Translations under genes and position numbers: made by a program
Shown here: piece by piece, positions 21,791 to 34,100 of the stretch
Position numbering within the stretch: the stretch's first letter is position 1
How the letters are laid out: every line of letters starts with the position of its first letter
Notes under the pieces: model-generated
Told to the model about the DNA's origin: nothing
The model's database searches: none
The model's input: only the letters and a program-made list of their open reading frames with translations
Source: Eudorina sp. 2006-703-Eu-15
Taxonomy: Eukaryota; Chlorophyta; Chlorophyceae; Chlamydomonadales; Volvocaceae
NCBI GenBank assembly: GCA_003117195.1
Contig: BDSI01000008.1
Span: 1 to 64,000 of the forward strand
DNA length: 64,000 nt
Direction: 5' to 3'

Positions 21791-22842
21791 GTGTGCGCAC
21801 TGCGCACTGTTGCCAAGCCGGTGAAAACAACAGCTCCGGCTCGCGAGTAGGTGAACCCGTAGTAAACACAGGACGAGGCGCCCGTGCCTTAGTCCTCAGA
21901 AGCAGGTCCTGCACACCGCAGGACTCTCCCCGATGCTCTCAAACAGGGTGGAATGGTCCCGCCGAGTTCCACCCGTGTCGCGGGAGTCCCAGCATCCGTG
22001 AAGGCGTCCCCAGAAGTCGGCAATCGCGCGTCGCTCCCCTTGCTCTGCCAAATCCTGCCCCGGCGACACAGCCGGACCCTGACAGGGGGCTGTCCGCCGC
22101 AGGGGCGGCCGCCATGAATCGGTGGCCAGTCGTCTCCATGGCCGCGACCGCCGCCAACACCACCACATTCCAGACACATTGCTCCACGGGCGGCGGGGGC
22201 TCCGCCGGCAAAATATGTGCCCTGCGCAACCGCGCCCCTAGACTAGATTCCACCTGACTCACCACCGCCTGGGCCACCCGACACGACTCAAAATGGTGCT
22301 GGCGGGGGATGTCTCCCCTCCCGCCGGGTACCCACCGCACCCACACCGCGCCACCCTCGGGTGCCGCATGTGCGAGTCGCCCAACAAAGGGATGCCGTCG
22401 ACCGCGAGGCGCCAGAAGGCCTCTTTATGCTCATTCCCCCACCTGGTATTAAGCCAGAGGCGGTTCAGCATCCCCTGGATCCGGGCCGCCGCCGCCTGTG
22501 TGAGAGGGTCGGGGACCCCCAGGCCCAACGCCGCGCTGGCAAACCGCAAGTGAGCTGCACTGCGTCGTTCCGCCACCTCAGCCAGTTGCATCGCCCTACC
22601 CACCGAAACGAAGACTTCCCCGGAGCCACCTTCAGCCCGTTCTTCAACCGCCAATCCAGACGACCGATCAGCATGGCTGACACATCCTCTTCCGTCGGCA
22701 AGCGTGATGGTGGATGGGGGCGCAGTCCTTGGTATCTAGGGGTTGATGAGATGAGGCCAACGAGCTATCTGCGCGGCGCCAGCGAGCTGTCTGGGCCCGT
22801 TGGAACGCCCGGTCGGGACAAAGGGTCCACCTTGTAACGGTT
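21790..22842 (-). mobile_element. Non-LTR retrotransposon fragment (3' end of ORF2)
   Basis: On the minus strand, 22654-22300 encodes NEHKEAFWRLAVDGIPLLGD and then SHM...RCGCGGYPAGG. After a one-base frame change near 22300 it continues as RQHHFESCRVAQAVVSQVES and then EQCVWNVVVLAAVAAMETTG. This is the order of the C-terminal zinc-binding region (Cys-x-Cys...His...Cys) that follows the reverse transcriptase in chlorophyte non-LTR elements as I remember them; no database was consulted. The reverse transcriptase domain itself is absent, and the frame is broken, so the copy is dead. Its 3' side abuts the truncated paralogue at 21.79 kb. Confidence 0.62.
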
Positions 22843-22843
22843 G
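22795..22843 (-). repeat. Dispersed GTTACAAGGTGGACCC element (reverse)
   Basis: On the minus strand: ACCGTTACAAGGTGGACCCT, then GTCCCGACCGGGCGTTCC, then AACGGGCCCAGACAGCTCGC. It lies at the upstream edge of the retrotransposon fragment and may mark its 5' boundary. Confidence 0.65.
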
Positions 22844-24710
22844 ATCATTCGCATGACAGCAAGCTAGGTAGGTAGGTACCGAAGCGACCGAAGGCAAAAC
22901 CTCAAACATGACGGGAATCCAGTGGTATTTGCCAGACAAGCCGCATCGCAGGTCATTATTACAGGTATGGGTTCATTTTCAGTTCCGTTCAGACGTACGT
23001 GCTGCCGCGTGCACACACGGACCACAGGGCGCGTGACCCTGTTGTACGGCAACACCATGAACAAACTCTTCATTGTCACTCTGAAAGAACGGGTCACAAT
23101 ACCACTAAATCACGTTATCTACGTTCGAGTGCTTGATCGATACAGCGGCACACTACGATAGAGGACGGGCATTAAAGATGACGTTTGTATGGATTAATGG
23201 GGGTGGAAGTAGGCCCTGCTAAGCCCTGCTAGCAGGAACACTCAGTCAGGCAACAGTCCACCACTAAAACACGCATCAGATCATAATAATCAATGCATCA
23301 GATTATAATAATCAAACATGGTGCACAGCGCATCACGTAGACCCCGCGACGTTCACAACCGTCAGAAGGTACGGAGAGCCTTTGTCCCGACCAGGCGATC
23401 CAATAGGTGCCTCATAACATCTCATCCACCATACCCTTCGTAGGCGCCTCGAATCATCCCATCCAACATACCCTATGGAGATTGTGATACATACAGCAAG
23501 GGAGATTCAGCAAGGGAGCGAGCACGGTGCACCAGCTGGTGTACCAGCTGGTGCGCAACGTTTGCCGGCGCAAACAGCGTCAGGCACAGGGCACACAACA
23601 CTCTCTCACGTGTCCTTAAAGTAGAACCTCACATTGACAATGCCCCTCCCACACATGCACTCCAAGCCGCAGCCAATACTAAAGAAGCCTCTCCTACCTT
23701 GCCTCCACCCGCACCCGCATAGGAACAGAACGAGCTGCAATGTGGATTAATTAATACACACCACACACACAGTACACCATCCAGAGATCCAGCGAAGACC
23801 TACTTCCGAAGCTCACGCACACTCAGTCATCAAGCACGCGGTGTAATGGTTGGTTAGGTGTGACGTGGTGTGAAACGCATCCCGTGGATGCCTGGGCGGC
23901 GCGCAGTCTTGGGTGACGTGGCGAGGAGACTGTTGCGTATGTGCTGAGCGGTCTTAAATATACAAGGACCGCGGGGACGTACCAACCAACCAGTTGTTTC
24001 AACTGTCGATCGACCGGATCCAAAAGCGGCCAACATACAGCAGCGAATCTTCGAATAGTGAGCGAACAATCAAGTTGGATCCATTCCAAAAGGCACGACG
24101 ATGCAGGTGACTGCCACGCGCCACAGATGCAAAAGCAATTCAATTTGGTTTTTGTCGAAAGAGTCGCATTGCCGCCGTCCGTGCCTCGATAACCTTACCA
24201 ATAAAAACATGCAAAGTGTCTGAAATCATGTCCACGCTGCACACGAAGAAAGAACAGTCAGAAGATTATAAGCACTCGGCAACAGTCCCGGTTCAAATGC
24301 AACTCTTTCCTCAATCACGGCACTTCATGTCCTCGTTGATTCACCGGCTAGCCCAAGGCGGCCCATTGGCTTAGACCCGCCAATCAGGCAGCCCAGTGGT
24401 TCACTGATGTCCAGACATTCCGAAGCAGACATCACGTATTTGGTGCCTTCGACAATCTGCAGAAAATGAGGACACAGATTAGACAAAGCAGGAGTCCGTG
24501 ACAGCAACTGGCGCCGTGACATGTGCGAGAGCGCGAATGGAGATAGAGAGCCCCAGCTCTAACCAACGTTTAGCACATTTATATCATGTTTAGCAACCGC
24601 AGGGCATACAGAAGGAGCAGGCAAAGCTCGAGCGGGCCGTTGAACTTCCAGCGAAAGTCAAGGCACGAGAAACTTGAATCCCGATATTCAACTGATACGC
24701 CAACTTACAG
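22844..24710. other. Spacer and 3' flank of paralogue B
   Basis: No gene is supported between about 22850 and 24100. There is a direct repeat of ATCAGATCATAATAATCAA at about 23275 and 23300, and two CATCCCATCCA-type blocks near 23430-23470. From about 23850 to 24710 the sequence is the duplicated downstream flank of the two-helix gene family (see 19222-20069). It includes a GTAAGTTGG donor 2 nt after the stop of paralogue B (24708-24707). Confidence 0.4.
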
Positions 24711-25109
24711 TTACAGCTTCTGTGCTACAGGAACAGGGTCTTCGGGTTTCTTCGCAAAGAAGAAGTACACCATGAGAAGAAGGCCGAGGCCGAACATAGC
24801 TCCCCCGGCTGCCAGCTCGCCAACCGGGCCACCTCCATACATGCAAAAGGCCCACATATTGCCCCTTGCGTCAGGCTCGGCCGCCAGCGTTGGTTCAAAA
24901 AGTTTGAATGAGTATGCCAGTACTTGGCATCCCTTGTTGATATTCGGGTTCTTTGGTGTACCATCCTTGTTGAACTCCGAGTAGCAGAAATTGCAGCCTG
25001 CAGTGCCGACTCCTCCGATAATTAGCCATACTGCGCCGGTCACCAGAAGAACGGTGACTACCAACCACACAGCGAAGTTAGCCGGTGTCCTATAGCCCCA
25101 GTATGCCAT
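24711..25109 (-). CDS. Two-helix membrane protein, paralogue B
   Basis: A single coding exon of 132 residues, starting MAYWGYRTPANFAVWLVV. Helix 1 is almost identical to paralogue A (about 11-35). The loop has the same four cysteines but is rich in Asn/Lys/Pro (EFNKDGTPKNPNINKGC). Helix 2 is GELAAGGAMFGLGLLLMVYF, and the end is FAKKPEDPVPVAQKL. A and B share the C-terminal KKPE-x-PVPV-x-QK motif, which C lacks, so A and B are closest. A CAG acceptor ends 1 nt upstream of the ATG and a GTAAGT donor lies 2 nt after the stop. Both helices are well conserved while the loop varies, which points to a functional membrane protein. Function unknown. Confidence 0.8.
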   Translation of the reverse strand: MAYWGYRTPANFAVWLVVTVLLVTGAVWLIIGGVGTAGCNFCYSEFNKDGTPKNPNINKGCQVLAYSFKLFEPTLAAEPDARGNMWAFCMYGGGPVGELAAGGAMFGLGLLLMVYFFFAKKPEDPVPVAQKL

Positions 25110-28100
25110 TCTGTATGTCGAACCTTCAAGTGTTGAATACTGTCAAACAGCATCAGAATGAAGCAATGTGCGAAATAACGGGCATCGTGTCCGGTCATAT
25201 TATCGTACCATATACGGCAGTCTGAAAGAAGTTGGACTGAAACTGACATCCAGCTGTTACCACGCGGCACATGAGACACGACAGATTTGTCATAATGAAT
25301 TGAATTCGCCATACAGGACCTGGATAGCCGGCCGACATTTAAATTAAGCAATCACAAATCCATTGTAGAAGTATGTGATTGCCTAGTAATTAACTCGCAC
25401 TTTTGTGAGTTTTTCACAGGGACATTTCACAGGGACCTGAAATGTCGATGTGTATCCATAAACCTAAACAGTTACGGTCATACTGTCTACCCCGGTCTGC
25501 CATGTTGATTTCATCGTACTCCAACGACGCTCTTGCGTCAGCCTGTCGGCGCCTGTCCCGCTGCTCGCGCGCGTGTACGCAGCAGATCCAAATAAATAAA
25601 ACGTACAGCACATAAATTGATACTGTTTGCAAAATAATATCAGCAATAATTAAATAAGTAAAATAAACTACTCCGCGATCGAGCTGCTGGCCAAGCACGC
25701 GGCGGTGGAGGGTCCAAGTTTGTCCCCTTGCGGGCCGTAGCGGGCCGTTCGTTCTCATACGACGGTCCGGCCCTGCGCAAATGGAAAGTATGTATAGCGT
25801 CGCTCACGACGGTGGCGCAGATTCGTTGTGCAGTGTAGTAGTAATCGTTACAAGGTGGACCCGAAGGGTCCCGACCGGGTGTTCCAACGGTGCAGCGTGT
25901 GGCAAAGATGCTGCGGCTAGCTGTGACCGATGGCCCGCCGCGCGCTTAGGATGTTACAGTGGACCGCGCGGGTCATCGGTGACAGCCAAAAGGAGGTTAC
26001 AGCGGACCTACCCCGAAAAGGGATCGATGGTGTATATTAGGGCATGCCCCAGCAGCAGGCCCCACAGACAACGCGGCAAGGTATCCACACACCTCAATGC
26101 GCGCCGCGAACAAAATTACCCCACCGAGACAGCCACCTACGCAAGCAGAGGCACACAGTGAGGCAACACTACCAAAGGGATAGGCACAGCAACGGGCGGG
26201 GTCCGGATAAAGCCAAGCACGGGGGAGGTCGCCCACAGAGGCACCCCATCACCCAGCTACCACAGCGCCCAGCGCCGCACCCTCTCGAGGTCTTGGGAAA
26301 CCCACGCCTGGCTCGTGACGGTGCCCAGCGACCGCTAGTGGAGTAACCCGCATCAAAAGAAACACCGCGACCAATAAAACAAGGGCTAACGTCAGTCCGG
26401 CCCCTACAGCAGCTGAGGGCAGGCCAGGTCCCCGACTCGGGCCACGGGTAGGTGAACCCGTGGCAAAAACAGAGGACGGGGCGCCTGGGCACATCCTATC
26501 CGCCAGGCTCCAGCACGACTGAACGACGCAAATGTACTGCTTACCTCGGCCGCTGGTCGCACATCACCGTCAAGCCGAACTTAAATGAACAATGGGCACG
26601 CACTGGCCGGTGCAGTCCAAGAATGGGGTTCGCTTCATGACAACTCGAGTAAGCCTTTGTGCCGCGCTGCTTCACTGGGCATCTGAGTCGATGAGCACGG
26701 ACGGTTCCAGTATGCGGTTCCAGTATGGTGCATAGTGCGTGGCTGGGCTATCGGGTGCCTGGGTGGGCAACGGGAGTTGACTTCTCTAGGTGAGGAACGA
26801 GGACAGATTTCTTGCAAATAAACTGCTGTAGTGCATGGAAGCGGTTCGTGCATGTGTACGGCATGGGACCAGAGCATGGCAGCAGTATGTCAACAGCCTC
26901 ATTTGCGGCATCCGCCGGGTAATAATCCGAGAACACTCCAGTCCTCAGGTGATGACCTTGTTCCTTCATCATGTACAGACAAAAAAATGCACGCCACACG
27001 ACATTGCCTCTGCTTGGCGCACGGATCAAAGCGCTCACTGATCAGCGACCGATCGCCATTCCATTGGTCATAAGGTCTCTTGACGGGAGCTCCCGCCCCC
27101 GTCCCGCATAGATAGGTAGAGGCCGAGGCCGAACAACACGCAGATTTGGGCGTGCAAGCGTGCGTCCCGGCCCGCAACCTCGCTTGAAGACTCTCACCCA
27201 CAACTCACGCTTGGCAGAAGCGCTCGTGAACAACACAGGGGACAAATAAACTTGCAGGAACAGTCGAAGGCCGCTGCCAGCGTCTGGCCACTGGCAACGT
27301 CGAACACAGCATCGCTGCATGCATGCATAAGCCCTCAAAAATAACTTTGGGTGGCGAAGGGAAGTAAGGGTCGCGGTAGCTCGCACCTACGCGTGCGTGT
27401 CAACAGTTGAAGATGCAGTACACATCACCAGCCAAGTCCTCCGAACCAACAGACCTTCATCTGTACCCCGTTCACACATTTGCAACTGGACTACTGTGGG
27501 CGGCAATAAAGCCGCCCTTTGTGTTGCATGACAAATCCTCCGTGCATACGCACAACCCAACCCAACCGGAATTGTTTTTGGAACCGGTATGTCAACATCT
27601 GCAACAACAGTAAACCCATGCATGCGGCTTGAACAACCCAGTTGTTTGTTTGTACGACGGGATGTACGTGCACGAGCGAGACCGTGCGATGCCGATGAAC
27701 ATAGAACCGATGAACATAGAACATTAATAAGCCATCAGCTACATCAGCAGCTGTGAAACAGTGCTAGCTCATCTAGACGGGCTGCTATTGCAGCAAGTAC
27801 GCTGCACATTGCGTGTGATGGGCATGTACGGCAACGCAACAGCTTGGTTAGAGCGAGCCAGCCCGACCTAGCTAGTCACGGATGTCCCGCAGCAACCGCC
27901 ACACCCAAACGGCACATAGCGCAGTCGCAAGCTAATTCTCCTTTCTCCTCGCGACATGACCACCGTACCATAGCCTATATAAAGTACCACCAGGTACGTA
28001 GCCATCCGTCCCCCTTCCGCGCCATTGAATGCAGGGGTCGCCCGCCCGCTACAATCCTCCTTCACAGCCATTCTATGAAAATTTCATCACCCGCCCGCTA

Positions 28101-28906
28101 GAACCCCGCCACAGCCATAGCCATTGGGTGAAAACCTCACTCTCTCCGGACGTACCCATTGGAAGGCCTTGCTTCGGTGCGTGATCGATCCTCGTTACGG
28201 TCCCAGAATAGACGTAATTAATAAACAAAATTGACAGCAAGCTGTCCGAATCTCAACACATGTCACCGTGATGGGCACACATGATGTCTTCATGACACGA
28301 CGCACGGCTCAGGTGCGGAGCCTCCAAGCAGACGACCTCCTGCCTGTTCGCCCAAACTTAGATCACGAACGTTCAGATCACACACCTTCATGCCGACTTA
28401 CCGGTAAGTCGTAGGTGCGTTAAGCACACACAACCCGCCGCCATCCACTCAGCTGTGTAAGCCCACCCATTCGCCTCTCTATCGGCCACGTTTGCTCGCG
28501 TCCGTGAAGCCGTTGCCGAAGTCAAACTCCCATGCCCAAATCGTTAGAGCTCTTACGACGACGACGGGTCCGTCTACGTCGGATGCCGGGAACTAATGAA
28601 GTCACGAGCGAATGTCAGCCCACGCAAAGGAGATTGCCGCCGTTTGGCGCGCTCTGCCGTGCCGGAAAGCTCCTGGCCTGAGCAGCAGGTGCAAAGTCAA
28701 TAGGAATCGTTAGTCATTCTGCAAGGAGCAACATCACCACGAGGCATTTGCAGCCAGTCCGTATCTTAACAAGTCCCTAAGCTAGCAGAAGTTCAGTTGA
28801 TACAGCACGTCGCACGCCGAATATTCGGGAAGTTCAAAACTACCCACCAGGTACGTCTGTCCAAGGCGGATCACCGCACTACTGCGCTGGTTACCTTCTT
28901 ACCTTC
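25110..28906. other. 3.8 kb intergenic region with repeat remnants
   Basis: Positions 25110-25380 are the duplicated 5' flank of paralogue B. Further on come a dispersed element (25846-25895), a GGACCGCGCGGGTCATCGGTG block (25963) and a segment at about 26050-26500 whose GTAGGTGAACCCGT block resembles the retrotransposon 3' side at 21847. From about 27 to 28.7 kb no exon chain, domain or repeat family is evident. Positions 28795-28906 are the 3' UTR intron of paralogue C. Confidence 0.4.
25846..25895 (+). repeat. Dispersed GTTACAAGGTGGACCC element
   Basis: Reads ATCGTTACAAGGTGGACCCG, then GTCCCGACCGGGTGTTCC, then AACGG. It follows the general pattern of an inverted CCGGGT/ACCCGG core between the GTTACAAGG and CCAACGG ends. 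Confidence 0.65.
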
Positions 28907-29302
28907 CTAGACCTTCATAGGCGTTACTGAAGACGGACGAGGCGCGCAACAAAAGTATGTCAGGAGTAGTAGGCCCAGGATGAACATCGCGCCACCAGCG
29001 GCAAAGTGGGCAACGGCGCCGTTTGCGAACATGCACCAGACCCACATAAAGCCTCTAGGATCCTTTTCAGTCAACAGGCGTTGCGTTTCGTAGAGAGCAA
29101 CAGCGAACTTGAGCACTTGACAGCCCTTGGCTGTGTCCTGGTCCTTCGGACTTAAATCTTTATTATACTCTGAATAGCAGAAATTGCAGCCAGCAGTGGT
29201 GACTCCACCAATGATCAACCAAACTGCTCCAGATACTAGGAGCAAGGTAACGACCAGCCACATTGCGAAATTCGCAGGCGTTTTGTAGCCCCAGTATGCC
29301 AT
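28907..29302 (-). CDS. Two-helix membrane protein, paralogue C
   Basis: A single coding exon of 131 residues starting MAYWGYKTPANFAMWLVV. Helix 1 (about 11-35), the GC-x2-C pair, KGC and the Cys before Met are conserved with A and B. The loop is more charged (NKDLSPKDQDTAKGC). Helix 2 is FAAGGAMFILGLLLLTYFCC. The tail is different (APRPSSVTPMKV), so C is the most diverged member. A CAG acceptor ends 3 nt upstream of the ATG and a GTAAGA donor starts 4 nt after the stop (28902), the same bracketing as in A and B. The partial fourth copy at 21.6-21.8 kb is most like this one. I do not recognise the family. Confidence 0.78.
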   Translation of the reverse strand: MAYWGYKTPANFAMWLVVTLLLVSGAVWLIIGGVTTAGCNFCYSEYNKDLSPKDQDTAKGCQVLKFAVALYETQRLLTEKDPRGFMWVWCMFANGAVAHFAAGGAMFILGLLLLTYFCCAPRPSSVTPMKV

Positions 29303-31194
29303 TTTCTGTAAACGTTAAAAAAGGAATAACCAGTTCACATACTTCGCAACTGAGAATCGTAAAACTTAAATGGTTATGTATGTACGGCACATATAAGAAA
29401 TGACGTCGCACGGCTAAACCTACTATCTACAACGGGCGACTTACAGTGTGAGAAAGCAACTGATGCATCCGGTAGTTTCTAGTACGCAAACCCATCACAT
29501 TACCATCTGCTCAAAAAAGAAACTTGCTTTGAACAACCTAGTAAACGGCGAAATTGAGAACGGAATCGACTGCCCGCTCGCGAACCGTTCAGTGCCCCTC
29601 GTCCAAAGCTATCCAAGAACCTGCGAGTGTGATAGGCGTCGTTGGGGCAACGTGGCAGAGTCCAAAGCTGAACCTGACTAATTTCGTGATTTAGGAAAGT
29701 CGCGCGGTGCCCACAAGGCAGCCGTGTTGACTAACTAACCCGAGATGCCCCGGTTGACGCGTATCGGGGCTGCGACAGCGTTGCCTCCGGTTCCCATACC
29801 CTTCAGCAGCACAGACCAGTCTATGCTTTAACCGGGTGATTGCAACCGTTACAAGGTGGACCCTCAGTCCCAACCGGGTGATCCCAACGGGCCCAGATAG
29901 CTTCGTAGGCGCCTCCGATCATCAACCCTTCCAAGGACTGCGCACCCAGCCACCACACCCACGGGGCGGGGACATGCAGCCATATCGGCCAACACACCTG
30001 CGCCAGGATTGCCTCTCCTGGCAACCGCACCATACCAGCCGAATCTCTTAATGAGTGTTTGCACCAACAAACAGCCGGACATGCCTTGAATGCATGAAGT
30101 TGATGTTTACCTATGCTTACCACAACGGAATGATGCGTGTTGGCTGCTGCCGTGCCTGCCAGGCACCGGCTGGACTGGCATCCGTCCATGTGCGGGCTCT
30201 TTGGGCCGGCGCCTGCAGGCAGGGCTCCTGGCATCTCGAATACGTCTTTGTGCCGCGGTGCTACAGGCCGGTGCACACGGAAGACGTGACGACCAGCCTG
30301 TCACGAAGGAACCTGAAGCTGCAGACGGAGCCGCGGCCACATCATTATACAGGCCTCTGATCTGAGCGAGTCAAGACCGCGGCTCTGGGGGGAAGGTGTT
30401 CCTGCTGAGCAGCGTCCATGTAAGGTGTAGCGTGAGACAGGACAGCCACTGTACCGCTGCAACGTGACGAATCCGCCGTGACACCGAATATCGCAGTTCC
30501 CAGGCCATCCATATGCTCGAATAGTGTCGTATTCAACTGTGCATGGGAGCTGCCCTGCCGCTGTAGGTCTCGGTACTCTGCAGCTGCGGGCCCCGGACCA
30601 AGTCATAACATCTGCGGCGTGTCGTGTCTCTGAACGGCTCCGGGCTGGGGAGTTAGTCCACAGTCTCAAGCTGCTGCCCGGAGAACGCGACCTGCCGCCG
30701 CGCATACTCTGCGTCCAGGTGGAGGGTTTCCGCGCGGCAGCAGTGTGCAACGAGTTATCCTGACTCGCCCTTGCTACCAATCAGCGATTCAACAAGTTTA
30801 CAAGCTTTTGCGACATATGCTATAAGTTATTATCTACGTGCTTGCGATTCAGCTTGAGTCAATAACATCAGTATCGCGGTTCGTTAGCAGGACAGGTCAA
30901 CCAACTTTTCTTGCGAGTCTTCGGGAAAACTGGAACACCCACGCTGATCACACATGCAACCCTAACTAACTTCATATGTCAAATTGCTTTACGGTATTTT
31001 ACATTCCTCTTGCCTCAGTCCGCGCGACCAGTGTGGGATGGTTCCGTTGCCATACTAAGTGGATTAATTTATTACACATTCTATTTCATTGAACTAGGTT
31101 ATGTCAGGATGCTCAGACGAATAGCTCAGTTTGAACGCAATCGAGGACCAGGACAGGCTTGGTGCTGGTCGTCTTGGGAGGGATTACATGACAA
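29303..31194. other. Intergenic, between the two-helix genes and the large membrane-protein gene
   Basis: The left end is the 5' flank of paralogue C. A dispersed element lies at 29847-29900, followed by a CTTCGTAGGCGCCTCCGATC block that also occurs near 23440. Open frames of up to 159 codons on both strands (29.8-30.8 kb) show no domain and contradict each other in coding bias. From 30780 to 31190 the sequence is more A+T-rich and is the likely promoter and 5' UTR of the gene starting at 31195; no clear TATA box was identified. Confidence 0.4.
29847..29900 (+). repeat. Dispersed GTTACAAGGTGGACCC element
   Basis: Reads ACCGTTACAAGGTGGACCCT, then CAGTCCCAACCGGGTGATCC, then CAACGGGCCCAGATAGCTTC. 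The downstream extension GGGCCCAGATAGC is shared with the 11018 copy. Confidence 0.65.
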
Positions 31195-34100
31195 ATGACT
31201 GGGGCTACTCAGAGCGTGGCCATACTCTTTGCAACTGTCTCCTGCTTTGTGGTAACGTATTGGGCGCACGGTGCGTCTGCTCGACTCCGTGGAGCTTGCA
31301 CTCAGAGCTGTAACATAGTATTTAAGTTCAAAGTTTATAATCACAGGTGTCGATGCCTTGGCTGGTGCCGCAAGGCTTTCTGGGCCGCTGCAGGGCTGTC
31401 AGGCAAGCATGTCTCACACGGTCGGGAAATTGCCAGAATACTTGTGTTTTTAGGTGGCAAAGCGGATATGGTTTGCAGTTGTGGGTCGCCTGTCCCAAGA
31501 AGCCCCCTATGCGTGCTGCAGGTGGTGCTGTCAGCCGGCAATGGCTCTGTTTCCAACTCCACCACAGAGGGCAATGGCAACTTCAATGCCTCCGTTGTTG
31601 GACTCGCAGACGAAGTCTTCCGGGTAAATCATTAGCGGCTCGACGTCATGATGTTGCGAGAAAGTTTGGGCCCTCGTCCCGCGGGACAGCAACCGGCAAG
31701 ACCGACAAGGCATCGCCGCATCTGGTGCATTATGCGGCGGGTGTGGTATTTCTTTTTGTCAGCGCCTTTCTCCTTCATGTTCCGCTAGATTCGCCAAACA
31801 CGCCGCTGCTGCGCTGCTGCAGGTGGTGGTGAACCCGGGATTACTGTGCCGCGACACATTCACAAACGTCACGCTTCCCTTCCAGCTGTCAGCTGCGCTG
31901 CCCGCAAACGCCACAAACGGCACCGTGGACTACGCATCTTTCATGTCCTTGTCGTACTTGGAGCTTGCGGATGTCAATGCCAGCTCAAACGCAACCTCCG
32001 GTGGCAGCGCCAGCAACAGCAACCGGACACCGAACAACGTCACGGCCATCCGCCAGAACGCCCAGGACCTTTACGCCACCTTCAACATCAGCCTCGCCTC
32101 TTTCCAGCTGGACGCCTTGCAGCTGCAGCCGCTCATCGTGGTCCAGAGCGTCAACACCACCCTCCGAAGTCTCGCGGTGGCGATCCTCGCGGCGGAGGTT
32201 GAGATGGGTGCGCTGATCACGCTGGGCGCGGCGCTTCTGAGCGCCTCGGCGGCTGCCGGCAGCGGGAACGGCACTGCTGCCGCTGCCGCCAACGGCACGG
32301 CGAGGATGACCGTGTTTGCGCGCGCGGTGGCGGCGGAGGGCATGCGGCAGCTGCTGCTCGTCGAGGCGCAGCGGCAGGCTCTGGTCGCGGAAGCCGCCGC
32401 GGCGGCCCTGGCGCGCAACATTTCCACGGCGCTCGGGAGCGCCAACACGGTGCCTGACTCCGCAGCCTTGTTGTCATCGGCGCCGCCGTCCCCGCCGGCG
32501 CCGCCGCCGCCTCCGACCGCGGCCTCAGTCCAAGGCCTCGAGAGCGCCGACCTGGTGCTGAGTGTCCTGGTGGAGGCAGCGAGGCGGGCGAACGTGACGG
32601 TGGCGGATTACGCCATGAACGCGACGGCGGATGTGGTGGCGGGCATGGCGGCCTACGCGGAGGTCGCGAAGGACGCGGCGCTGGTGCAGGCCGCTGGTGT
32701 GCCGGTCGGGCTGAACGCGCTCAACGCGGTGCTCACGATGGCGCGGCTGAGTGCGGTGCAGGTGCGGGTACCGGGGCTGGGTACCGCACCTGACGAGAGA
32801 CAGACAGACAGACACACGGGAGACGCTGGGTCAAGCACTCCTGTTCCGCCTGCTGCCTAAGAACACATCAGGGCTGGGTTAGCAGCCCTTGGCCGGCGTC
32901 GCCCTTGATCGGCGATCTGAAGTATCACGCGCGGCTCAGTCCTCTCTGCGGCTAAGTAACTGCACAAACGCGCAGCCTTGCACAGCGAGCCACGGCGAGG
33001 TGCTTGTTTTCCAGCTCTGCAGTATTCGGCGTAGGCACTCTGCCCATCTGCCTTGGTTGTAGGGGTTGCTTCGCACGAACCGGGGACTAGGCAACGCACT
33101 CCTGCCCTCCGGGCCGGAGGGCTGCTCTCATTCCCTACTCTCCTCCCCTGCCCACTGCCGTCCTGGGGTGCCTTGGTCACACCCAGGCCGACGCCGCGGC
33201 GCAGATGGGCGCGTTGGTGGGGTCCAACCCTCAGGCCCTGGCGACCTACGTCCTTGACGCGCTGCCGGAGCGGATCAGCAAGGCGACCGTGGACGTGGCC
33301 GCCGTACACACCACCCTGGGCTTGACGGCCCCGGGGCCTCCCGTGCCGTGCGGCGGCGTGGCGCACGTGGTGGGGCCCCTCTCGGGCTGCCAGGGCCAGG
33401 CGAACGACGTGTGGACGCCGCGGTACGAGGCGTTCGCGACCAACAACACAGGCGCGTTCACGCTGCAGGCCAAGGGGCAGGGTACGGCAACGGTGACGCC
33501 GTACCGCTACTGCCAGGACACTCTGACGTTGCTGCAGCTGAGCATGTCGGTGTCGAACCTGGGGCCCGCCATGGACGCAGTCAGCGTGTCGCCGGTGGCG
33601 ATGTTGGCGCAGGTAAGCCGTGTGTGTGTTGAGCAAAGTAATCCACCCGATCCAACCCAGGGGCAGATAAGTTTCGTGTCTTTGCGCGGGTGTGTGAAGC
33701 GAGGAACCCGCCCGAACCACGGGTGTGTTCAGATAAGAGACCACGGGTGTGTGTGTGTTCGCGGACGTGGGCCGATCTTTGCAGGGCGGCAAAGGGCCCG
33801 ACGACAAGGCAGGTCACGGAAGGGCGCTGCTTGCGTGTGTGCGCGACACTGTTGGGACGTCGGTGACGTCTTGTGTTTGCGGGGGACCTGTTCGGTCCCT
33901 CTCCAAGGGGTACACAAACAGGGTGGACGGGGCGAGCGGATTGGCGAGCGGGCGCCATCGGGTGTGGGTCGGGCCATTAAAGGGTTGCGGCGGGCCTTCA
34001 CATTTGGCCCCGCCACCGGTTGGTACCTCCCTCGCCCGGGCTCTTGCTGCCCCCCTTGTCAGTCCAGGCAGCAAAACCTTTCCGCTGCGCCCTCGGCCCC

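Noticed and set aside
26050..26500. Second retrotransposon coding fragment
   Set aside because: Only a short GTAGGTGAACCCGT-type block is shared with the 21.8-kb element; the frames do not show the zinc-binding region clearly enough.
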